Positions 53,118-59,874 of a stretch of DNA of 64,000 nt are shown piece after piece (position 1 is the stretch's first letter; every line of letters begins with the position of its first letter). The notes beneath the pieces are model-generated. The model did no database searches. It was not told where the DNA came from and saw nothing but the letters and a program-made list of their open reading frames with translations. The translations under genes were made by a program, and so were the position numbers. This stretch comes from Usitatibacter palustris. Its GTDB lineage: Bacteria; Pseudomonadota; Gammaproteobacteria; Burkholderiales; Usitatibacteraceae. The stretch covers positions 3,100,001-3,164,000 of the forward strand of contig NZ_CP053073.1 in the NCBI RefSeq assembly GCF_013003985.1, given 5' to 3'.

Positions 53118-54311
53118 TTGCCCCTCCGCCGCCTCCTCTACACCGCCGCCTTCCTCCGCGCGCTCGCCATCGGCCTGATGGCCGTGCTGATCGGGCTCTA
53201 CTGCGCGAAGCTCGGTCTCTCGCCGGTGCAGATCGGCGCCGTGCTCTCCGCGGCACTCTGGGGCGCCGCGCTCGCGGCCCTCCTCACCATGGTGATGGGG
53301 CCGCGGCTCTCCGAGCGCGCGATGCTGGTGGCGCTCACGGCGCTGCCCGTCGTCGGCGGCGCGATCCTGCTCAACTCGGAGACATTCGCGCTGGTGCTCG
53401 CCGCGGCGTTCCTCGGGATGTTCAACGTGCACGGGCGTGATCGCGGCGCGATCCCGATCCTCGAGCAGGCGCTCTTCCCCGCCACGACGACCGATGCCGA
53501 TCGCACGCGCGTTTTCGCCTGGTACAACGTGCTGCTCGACGTGGGGTACGCGATGGGCGGCTTGATCGCGGGCTTGCCCACACTGCTCGAAGCCACCACG
53601 GATCTTTCAACGCTCGACGCGATGCGCATCACGCTGGTGATCTTCTGCGCGCTCTACGGCGCGGCGGCGATCCTCTACGCGCGCCTGCCTGCGATCGTCG
53701 ACGAGGTGAAGCCGGTGGGATTGCGCAGTCTCTCGCCCGAGAGCCGGCCGATCGTCGCGAAGATCTCCGCGCTGTTCCTGCTCGATGCATTCGGCGGCGG
53801 CTTCATCGGCACGGCGATCTTCGCGTACTTCTTCGTGGAGCGATTCGGCGCCACCGCCGCGACCGTCGCGATTCTCTTCAGCGTGGGCCGCCTGCTCTCG
53901 GCGTTCTCGCATCTCGCCGCGGCATGGCTCGCGCGGCGCATCGGCCTCGTGAACACGATGGTCTTCACGCACATCCCGTCGAGCATCCTGCTCTTCACCA
54001 TCGTGGGCGTGGACAGCTTCGCGTGGGCGGCCTTCTTCTTCCTCGTGCGCGAAGGCCTCAACGAGATGGATGTGCCCACGCGCCAGTCTTACGTGATGGC
54101 GGTGGTGAAACCCGAGGAGCGCCTCGCCGCCGCGGGCATCACGAACCTCGTGCGTTCGGGAGGTTGGGCCGCCGCGCCCATACTCGCGGGCGTGATGATC
54201 CAGGGCATGGGGCTGGGCGTACCGCTCGTCGTCGCGGGCGTCACGAAGATCGCCTACGACCTGCTGCTGTGGCGTGAATTCAGGCGGGTGAAGCCGCCCG
54301 AGGAGAAATAA
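53118..54311 (+). CDS. Major facilitator superfamily transporter
   Basis: This 397-residue protein has about twelve membrane helices. The first block MPLRRLLYTAAFLRALAIGL and the segment AALWGAALAALLTMVMGPRL are MFS-like, with a cytoplasmic link around KPVGLRSLSPESRPIVAK between helices six and seven. LNEMDVPTRQSYVMAVVKPE near residue 315 resembles efflux-type members. Substrate is unknown. TTG at 53118 is the best start because it precedes the first helix and has a -10 at the leaderless position. The TAA lies inside a palindrome with the convergent DUF4019 gene. Confidence 0.85.
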   Translation: MPLRRLLYTAAFLRALAIGLMAVLIGLYCAKLGLSPVQIGAVLSAALWGAALAALLTMVMGPRLSERAMLVALTALPVVGGAILLNSETFALVLAAAFLGMFNVHGRDRGAIPILEQALFPATTTDADRTRVFAWYNVLLDVGYAMGGLIAGLPTLLEATTDLSTLDAMRITLVIFCALYGAAAILYARLPAIVDEVKPVGLRSLSPESRPIVAKISALFLLDAFGGGFIGTAIFAYFFVERFGATAATVAILFSVGRLLSAFSHLAAAWLARRIGLVNTMVFTHIPSSILLFTIVGVDSFAWAAFFFLVREGLNEMDVPTRQSYVMAVVKPEERLAAAGITNLVRSGGWAAAPILAGVMIQGMGLGVPLVVAGVTKIAYDLLLWREFRRVKPPEEK

Positions 54312-54398
54312 AGGGGTCAGGTTAGTTTTTCAATCTGTCCCCTTTTCCAGAAAACGGAAAAGGGGACAGATTGAAAAACTAACCTGACCCCCTTATTT
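54306..54398. terminator. Palindrome at convergent gene ends (GGGGTCAG family, copy 3)
   Basis: Arms of 43 bases (54306-54348 and 54356-54398) match with one mismatch around a 7-base loop. The arms contain AAGGGGTCAGGTTAG and CTGTCCCCTTTTCC. The MFS TAA lies in the left arm and the DUF4019 TGA begins at the end of the right arm. It resembles copies 1 and 2 in the GGGGTCAG core and location. Confidence 0.78.
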
Positions 54399-54946
54399 CA
54401 TCGGATGTGGTAGCCCGCGACGCGCCAGGTGCCATCCTTGTCGAGCATGGGCGTGACGGTTTCCAGGCTCGGGCGTTCGCCGAACTGCGTGTCGAACAGG
54501 ATCACGACGTACTCACCGGGCGGCGCCTTGGGCAGGCCGTTGGCGTAGCGCATCTGGCGAAGCTTGCGTCCGCGCAGTTCACCTAGCGGGCCGCGCACCG
54601 CCGCAAGAGCCTTCTCCCAGTCGTCGCGCTTGATCGCCGCACGGAATGTCGCCGAGCCTTCATCCCAGCTCAGGCCATAGCTGCCGGCGTCGACGAGGGC
54701 GAGCCAGGCGAGCGCGGCCCTCTGCGCGGGAATCGTGCTGACCTCTTCGGCGGGGGCCGCGGGTTCGGGCGGCTGCACGGAGAGCCCGGGCTGCGTGGCG
54801 GGCGAGCCTTGCGTGGCTGCCGTGCCCGGCGTGGCGGGAGCGGGAGGCACGGGAGGCGCAGCGGGCGCGGATGGCTCCTGCGCCGAGGCGATGCCTGCCG
54901 CGATCGTGATCGCGAAGAACGCTGAAGTCAGTTTCCGCAGGTACAT
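54398..54946 (-). CDS. DUF4019-domain exported protein
   Basis: This 182-residue protein has a signal peptide (cleavage near GIASAQ), a proline/alanine-rich linker (about 23-70) and the DUF4019 domain with AALAWLALVDAGSYGLSWDE, then GPLGELRGRKLRQMRYANGL and YVVILFDTQFGERPSLETVT. The family is uncharacterised and is periplasmic or membrane-linked in known cases. It begins four bases after the RHH gene stop and is last in the SPFH operon. Confidence 0.85.
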   Translation of the reverse strand: MYLRKLTSAFFAITIAAGIASAQEPSAPAAPPVPPAPATPGTAATQGSPATQPGLSVQPPEPAAPAEEVSTIPAQRAALAWLALVDAGSYGLSWDEGSATFRAAIKRDDWEKALAAVRGPLGELRGRKLRQMRYANGLPKAPPGEYVVILFDTQFGERPSLETVTPMLDKDGTWRVAGYHIR

Positions 54947-54950
54947 GGCG

Positions 54951-55130
54951 TCATCCCTTCTTTTGCTTGCGACCCGTCGCGACGGCGGGAATTCCTCGCC
55001 GGGCGAGCGCATCGCGCAACAGATACTCCACCTGCCCGTTCACGCTGCGAAGCTCGGCCTGCGCGAGGCGCTCCAGCTCGGCCCAGAGCTCCGGGTCGAT
55101 TCGCAGCAGGAACGCCTTGCGATCGGCCAT
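54951..55130 (-). CDS. Arc-like ribbon-helix-helix DNA-binding protein
   Basis: This 59-residue protein reads MADRKAFLLRIDPELWAELE, then RLAQAELRSVNGQVEYLLRD. The first strand (KAFLLRID) and two helices match the Arc/MetJ ribbon-helix-helix fold, a dimeric DNA-binding domain that covers nearly the whole protein. It lies nine bases after the SPFH gene and four bases before the DUF4019 gene on the same strand, so it is likely co-transcribed. A perfect GTGATATCAC dyad upstream of the SPFH gene is a candidate operator. It may be an autoregulator rather than an antitoxin, since no toxin gene is adjacent (inference). Confidence 0.9.
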   Translation of the reverse strand: MADRKAFLLRIDPELWAELERLAQAELRSVNGQVEYLLRDALARRGIPAVATGRKQKKG

Positions 55131-55139
55131 CGTGGCGCT

Positions 55140-56018
55140 TTATTGGTACAGCGTTCCGGTGTTCACGATCGGCTGGGCATCGCGATCCGAACAGAGCACC
55201 ACCATCAGGTTCGAGACCATCGCGGCGCGGCGCTCGTCGTCGAGCTCCACCACCTTGCGCTCCGAGAGGCTCTTCAGCGCCATCTCGACCATCGTCACCG
55301 CGCCCGTCACGATCTTCGCGCGCGCCGAGATCACCGCCTCGGCCTGCTGGCGGCGCAGCATCGCGCCGGCGATTTCCGCCGCATACGCGAGGTGCGTGAG
55401 CTTGGCTTCCTGGACCTGCACGCCCGCCTGCTGGACACGCGCCTGGAGCTCGTCGCGCAACGCATCGGCGACGACGTCCGCGCCGCCGCGCAGCGTGACT
55501 TCATTCGCGTCGGTGTGCTCGCCCTCGTCGTAGTTGTATCCCGTGGCGATATGGCGGAGCGCCGATTCGCTCTGCACCTTCACGAAGTGTTCGTAGTCGT
55601 CCACATCAAAGAGGGCCTGCGCCGTGTCCTCGACGCGCCACACGACCACGGCGGCGATCTCCACCGGATTGCCGCGCTTGTCGTTCACCTTGAGCGTGTC
55701 GATGTTGTGGTTGCGGATGCGCGCGCTGATCCTCTTGCGGCCGTTCCACGCCAGCGTCCAGTGCAGGCCCGGCTTGCGCTCGGTGCCGAGGTAGGAACCG
55801 AAACGCGTGAGCACGGACGCTTCATTGGGCTGGAGCATGAAGAAGCCGCAGGCGACGAACACGATCGCAATCCCATCGAGGATGGCGAGCGGGATCGCGC
55901 GCGAAATGAGCAGGAACACGAGGAGGGCGATGAGCCCGAGGAGCACCAGCACCATGAAGATGCCGTTCATCGTGATGGCGGGTTTCTCGATGCTGCCTTC
56001 CTTGCGATACGCGGACAT
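55140..56018 (-). CDS. SPFH/Band-7 (prohibitin/stomatin-like) membrane protein
   Basis: This 292-residue protein has two hydrophobic segments near the start (about 18-40 and 43-62), then the SPFH domain (about 62-230) with FMLQPNEASVLTRFGSYLGT and VWRVEDTAQALFDVDDYEHF, and a helical coiled-coil end. LRRQQAEAVISARAKIVTGA is the typical C-terminal SPFH helix. Such proteins scaffold membrane microdomains or regulate proteases. GGAGG lies before the ATG. It leads the operon with the RHH and DUF4019 genes. Confidence 0.93.
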   Translation of the reverse strand: MSAYRKEGSIEKPAITMNGIFMVLVLLGLIALLVFLLISRAIPLAILDGIAIVFVACGFFMLQPNEASVLTRFGSYLGTERKPGLHWTLAWNGRKRISARIRNHNIDTLKVNDKRGNPVEIAAVVVWRVEDTAQALFDVDDYEHFVKVQSESALRHIATGYNYDEGEHTDANEVTLRGGADVVADALRDELQARVQQAGVQVQEAKLTHLAYAAEIAGAMLRRQQAEAVISARAKIVTGAVTMVEMALKSLSERKVVELDDERRAAMVSNLMVVLCSDRDAQPIVNTGTLYQ

Positions 56019-56058
56019 GGCGTCCTCCGGGGGCGCAGGGAGAGTCCCTGCTATTGAT

Positions 56059-56068
56059 GTGATATCAC
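56059..56068. promoter_or_regulatory. Candidate operator upstream of the SPFH operon
   Basis: GTGATATCAC is a perfect ten-base palindrome, 41 bases before the SPFH ATG. The RHH protein encoded in the operon is a natural candidate ligand. This is an inference from position and symmetry. Confidence 0.4.
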
Positions 56069-56217
56069 TTTGCTACCAGATGGCTGCCCCTGTCAAGGCC
56101 CCGGACCGCGCCGACCCGGACGAAAGGCGCGCCCCCGGCCGTTTGCCTCCGGCTCGTGTAAAAAATCAGCTTTCCGTCCTAAGCACTTGTAGGTACACGC
56201 AAAATCCCGAAAAGGGG

Positions 56218-56223
56218 TAGGAT
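56218..56223 (+). promoter_or_regulatory. Leaderless-type -10 of the 503-residue repeat protein gene
   Basis: TAGGAT is followed by TTGGGGC and the ATG at 56231, seven bases of spacing. No ribosome site can fit at the normal distance other than GGGG directly before the ATG. Confidence 0.4.
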
Positions 56224-56230
56224 TTGGGGC

Positions 56231-57742
56231 ATGAAGACCGCCCTGCGTTCGTTCGTCCTCGGTTTGGCCCTTGTCGCGGGCTTGGATGCCGCTGCCACGG
56301 TCAGCGTCCTGCCGGGCAGCTCCCCGCAGACGATCAACAACGGCGACTACTTCGCGCCGCTCCGTGTCCGCGTGACCGACGCCTCGGGCCAGCCCGTCCC
56401 GGACGCGATCGTCTACTGGACCCTGCCCTACCGGTCCTGGGCGATCCTCGCGCACGAAAGCCACGCGAACTGCACCACCCAGGATGGCGTGGGCGATAAC
56501 TGCGCCGTCTATTCCGGCGTCGATGGAACGGCCGAGCTCAACACCAGCTACGCGGTGTATGCGGGCACTCACACGATTCGCGTGTTCGCCCGCACGTTCG
56601 ACCAGACGTCGGAGCTGGGCTTCACCGAAATCAATCTCACCGTCACTCCGCACACGCCGCCCGCGGCAACCCTGCGCGAGTTCGGGCAATCGAACCGCAC
56701 CGGCATTCGTGGCCGGGTGCTCGAGCGTCCGTTCGGCGTGACGATGCTCAACCTGGATGGCACGCCGCGCGTGGGCGCCGCCGTCACCTTCTCGCGCGGT
56801 GACATCTTCCCCGCGGGCGCTGCCGGCCTGTTCGCCGGCGAGCCGACCGCGACCGCGATCACCGACGACGCGGGCTACGCGGAGTCGCCCGAGTTCCGCA
56901 TCACTTCCGGCATCGGCCTGGGGCGCATCGTGGCCCGTGCGCTCGACACGACCTCGAGCGTCGTGCTCGAGGTGAACTTCTATTTCACGAGCACGATGCC
57001 CGATGGCTCGACGTCGGTTTCGGTCGAGGATCTCTGGTGGGCGGGCCCCGATGAAAGCGGCTGGGGCCTGAGCATCGCGCAGCGCGGCGAGCAGCTCTTC
57101 TCGGTGGTCTTCGCGTACGACGCGGCCGGGAAACCGACCTGGTACGCACTCGACCAGGGCCAGTACGCCTCCGATGCGCTCTACGAAAAATTCAACGCGC
57201 GCGCCTATTCGCCCACCGGCTCGCCCTACTTCAGCTACGACGCGAGCCGGTTCGTCCCCGGCCCGCCCGGCGCGGTCACGCAGCTCCAGTTCTACGACGA
57301 GAACGAAGCCACGTTGCGCATGACGTTCGGCGACCGCGTGGTCTCGAAGTCGATCCGCCGCTTCGATTTCAGCGGCACCAGCGGCTTCCCGCCGTTCGCC
57401 AACATCACCGGGACCTACTGGGGCGGCGCGTCGCAAAACGGCTGGGCCGTGGCGATCTCCGAGAAGAACAACGCGCTCTTCGCGGTCTGGTACACATACG
57501 ACGCGAGCGGCAATCGCACGTGGTTCTCGATGACCGGGGGCCAGTGGATCAACCAGTCCACCTACCTGGGCACGATCTACCAGACGAGCGGACCGCAGTG
57601 GCCGGGCTATGACAGCTCGCTGCTCGTGGCGAAGGCCGTCGGCTCGTTCGCGCTCACCTTCGGCAGCAGCAACGCCGTGATCTTCGACTGGATCATCGGC
57701 GAGCGTTCGGCGCGCCACACCCTGCAGCGCTACGTCCCGTAG
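56231..57742 (+). CDS. Exported protein with Ig-like domains and two SGWG-type repeats
   Basis: This 503-residue protein has a signal peptide (about 1-21) and two Ig-like regions (about 22-140 and 150-250), including VTDASGQPVPDAIVYWTLPY and LDGTPRVGAAVTFSRGD, which look like bacterial Ig/invasin modules. The C-terminus contains two modules of the type in the M23 peptidase: 267-378 (DLWWAGPDESGWGLSIAQRG, then FAYDAAGKPTWYAL) and 394-503 (GGASQNGWAVAISEKN, then WYTYDASGNRTWFSM). No enzyme is present. The gene is convergent with the D-threonine-aldolase-like gene, with six bases between the stop codons. It could be a surface or adhesion protein (inference). Confidence 0.82.
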   Translation: MKTALRSFVLGLALVAGLDAAATVSVLPGSSPQTINNGDYFAPLRVRVTDASGQPVPDAIVYWTLPYRSWAILAHESHANCTTQDGVGDNCAVYSGVDGTAELNTSYAVYAGTHTIRVFARTFDQTSELGFTEINLTVTPHTPPAATLREFGQSNRTGIRGRVLERPFGVTMLNLDGTPRVGAAVTFSRGDIFPAGAAGLFAGEPTATAITDDAGYAESPEFRITSGIGLGRIVARALDTTSSVVLEVNFYFTSTMPDGSTSVSVEDLWWAGPDESGWGLSIAQRGEQLFSVVFAYDAAGKPTWYALDQGQYASDALYEKFNARAYSPTGSPYFSYDASRFVPGPPGAVTQLQFYDENEATLRMTFGDRVVSKSIRRFDFSGTSGFPPFANITGTYWGGASQNGWAVAISEKNNALFAVWYTYDASGNRTWFSMTGGQWINQSTYLGTIYQTSGPQWPGYDSSLLVAKAVGSFALTFGSSNAVIFDWIIGERSARHTLQRYVP

Positions 57743-57748
57743 CGCCGG

Positions 57749-58867
57749 CTACCAGCCGTTGAAGCGCTCCCAGGTCGCGGCGACCGCCGTGGACCCGTTC
57801 ACCACCTGGTAGGCGCCATGCTGCGCGCCCGTCGCGCACGCGTGGTTCGGGAGTACGCGCACCATCTTCCCGACGGGAAAATCCTCGAGCTTCGCCGGCA
57901 ATCCCCCGCGACGCGCGATCACGCCGTGCTCCTGGTTCGCGTCGATCACGACGAGATCCCCGAGCGCGCGGCCATCGACGTCGCAGACCAGCCCGTAGCC
58001 CTGGTCCACCGCCTGCTTGGCCGTGCCGCGATCGCGCGAGAGCGCCATCCAGCCCGCATCGGTGATGATCCAGCCCTTCTGCGCCTGGTGGCCGATCACG
58101 GACGCGAGCACCGACATCGCGATCTCGTCCGTGCGGCACACGCCCAGGCCCGCCATCACGAGGTCGTGGAAGACGTAGACGCCGGCGCGCACTTCGGTGA
58201 GGCCGGCGAACGTTTCCCCGAACATCGCGGTGGGCGTGGAACCCACGCTCGCCACCGGTGCTGCGTGGCCCGCAGCGCGCAGCCGGCCGCTCGAGTGCAC
58301 GATGCCTTCGCGCTCGGTCTTCGCCCACCCGCGGATCTCGTCGGTGGACTTCGAGATGTAGGAGTTCCCGCAGTGCGTCATCACGCCGCCGAGCTGCGAG
58401 CCGAGGATCGCGCCGATGTCCGTGAGCTCGGGCGCATCCGGCTTCACGCCGGCGCGATGGTCATCGGTGTCGATCTCGATGAGCGCGGGAATGGCAAGTG
58501 ATTCGGCGCTGCAGAACTCCTTGAACGCCTTCGCGGCCTGCACGCCGTCGAGGACGACCGAGAGCGTGCACCCGGCTCGCTTCAGGGCCGCGGCGCGAGC
58601 GAACTTGTTGGGCGCGATACCCACGGCGTAGAGGATGTCCTTGAAGCCGTGCGAGAAGAAGAACTCGGCCTCCTTGAGCGTGGAAACGGTGATCGGCCCG
58701 GTACCGCCTCCGTGCGCCATGCGCACGACCTCCAGCGATTTCGCCGTCTTCACGTGCGGGCGCAGCGAGACACCCATCGATTGCAGGCGCGTGCGCAGGT
58801 GATCGCAGTTCGCCTTCACCTTCTGCGCGTCGAGGATGAGCGCAGGCGTATCGAGATCGGTCAGCAT
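57749..58867 (-). CDS. DSD1-type PLP/zinc enzyme (D-threonine aldolase or D-serine ammonia-lyase)
   Basis: This 372-residue fold-type III PLP enzyme has an alanine-racemase-like N-terminal barrel. The Schiff-base lysine is Lys40 in RPHVKTAKS. The C-terminal zinc-binding residues of the group are His342 and Cys344 in VLPNHACAT. These features fit D-threonine aldolase and eukaryotic-type D-serine dehydratase, which cannot be separated by eye. It starts eight bases after the TctC-type gene, so it may act on a substrate brought in by that binding protein (inference). Confidence 0.88.
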   Translation of the reverse strand: MLTDLDTPALILDAQKVKANCDHLRTRLQSMGVSLRPHVKTAKSLEVVRMAHGGGTGPITVSTLKEAEFFFSHGFKDILYAVGIAPNKFARAAALKRAGCTLSVVLDGVQAAKAFKEFCSAESLAIPALIEIDTDDHRAGVKPDAPELTDIGAILGSQLGGVMTHCGNSYISKSTDEIRGWAKTEREGIVHSSGRLRAAGHAAPVASVGSTPTAMFGETFAGLTEVRAGVYVFHDLVMAGLGVCRTDEIAMSVLASVIGHQAQKGWIITDAGWMALSRDRGTAKQAVDQGYGLVCDVDGRALGDLVVIDANQEHGVIARRGGLPAKLEDFPVGKMVRVLPNHACATGAQHGAYQVVNGSTAVAATWERFNGW

Positions 58868-58875
58868 GTCGGCAA

Positions 58876-59844
58876 TCAGTCTCCAGCCTTGATCTTGTTG
58901 TCGCGCACGACCTTCGCCCAGCGCTCGATCTCCGCGCGCAGGAACTTGTCGAGGTCCGCCGGACCGCCGCCCACGATGTCCATGCCCTGCGCCGTGAGCT
59001 TCTCGGCGACCGCGGGCGTCTTGAGCGCCTTCGTGAGCTCGTCATACATGCGCTTCACGATCGGCGCAGGAGTGCCCGCGGGCGCGATGACGCCCCACCA
59101 GGCGAGCGCGGAGAACCCCGGCACGCCCTGCTCCGCGACCGTCGCGACGCCCGGCATCTGCGGCGTGGCATTCATCGAGGTCACGGCGAGCGCCTTCAGC
59201 TTGCCCGCCTTCACGTGCGGATTGACGAGGAACACCGTGCCCACCGCGAGCGGCACCTGGCCGCCGACCGCGTCGATCATCAGCGGCCCGCCGCCCTTGT
59301 AGGGCACGTGCGTGAATTCGACTTTCGCCTGGTTGCCGATCTGCGCGAGCGCGAGGTGGCCGAGGCTGCCGGTACCGATGGAGCCGTAGGCCACGCTGCC
59401 CGGCTTGGCCTTCGCGGCGGCGAGCACGTCGCGGAAATCCTTGAAGGGCTGCGCCGGGTGCGCGACCACCGCCATCGCCGAGGTGCCGACGAGCATCACC
59501 GGCGCGAGATCCTTCAGCGTGTCGAACGGCAGGCCCGGGATCAGCGAGGGGTTCACGCCGTGAGTGTCGAAGACCACGCCGAACGTGTAGCCGTCGGGCG
59601 GCGCCTGCGCGATGGCGGCCGCGCCGATCGAACCCGAGGCGCCCCCCTTGTTCTCGACGATGAAGGGCTGGCCGAGCTGGGTCTGCAGTTGCGCGGCGAA
59701 AATGCGCGCGACCTGGTCGACCGAGCCGCCGGGGGGGAATACCGAGATGATTTTGACGGGCTTCGCCGGCCAATCCTGGGCCGGGGCGATCGGGGAAAGC
59801 GACAGCAAGCAGGCTGCGAGGCCCGCGGCAAGAGTCTGGTTCAT
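58876..59844 (-). CDS. Tripartite tricarboxylate transporter substrate-binding protein (Bug/TctC family)
   Basis: This 322-residue periplasmic protein has a signal peptide ending near APAQDW. DWPAKPVKIISVFPPGGSVD, FIVENKGGASGSIGAAAIAQ and VAYGSIGTGSLGHLALAQIG are the standard Bug-family blocks. Such proteins are very numerous in betaproteobacteria. The membrane subunits TctA and TctB are not in this window, so it may act as an orphan receptor or share components. GGAGGA precedes the ATG at a usual distance. Confidence 0.93.
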   Translation of the reverse strand: MNQTLAAGLAACLLSLSPIAPAQDWPAKPVKIISVFPPGGSVDQVARIFAAQLQTQLGQPFIVENKGGASGSIGAAAIAQAPPDGYTFGVVFDTHGVNPSLIPGLPFDTLKDLAPVMLVGTSAMAVVAHPAQPFKDFRDVLAAAKAKPGSVAYGSIGTGSLGHLALAQIGNQAKVEFTHVPYKGGGPLMIDAVGGQVPLAVGTVFLVNPHVKAGKLKALAVTSMNATPQMPGVATVAEQGVPGFSALAWWGVIAPAGTPAPIVKRMYDELTKALKTPAVAEKLTAQGMDIVGGGPADLDKFLRAEIERWAKVVRDNKIKAGD

Positions 59845-59874
59845 TGGTTCCTCCTGCCGCGATCCTACCGAACT

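Noticed and set aside
54951..55130. Antitoxin of a toxin-antitoxin pair
   Set aside because: It has an RHH fold, but neighbours are an SPFH protein and a DUF4019 protein and no toxin family is seen.
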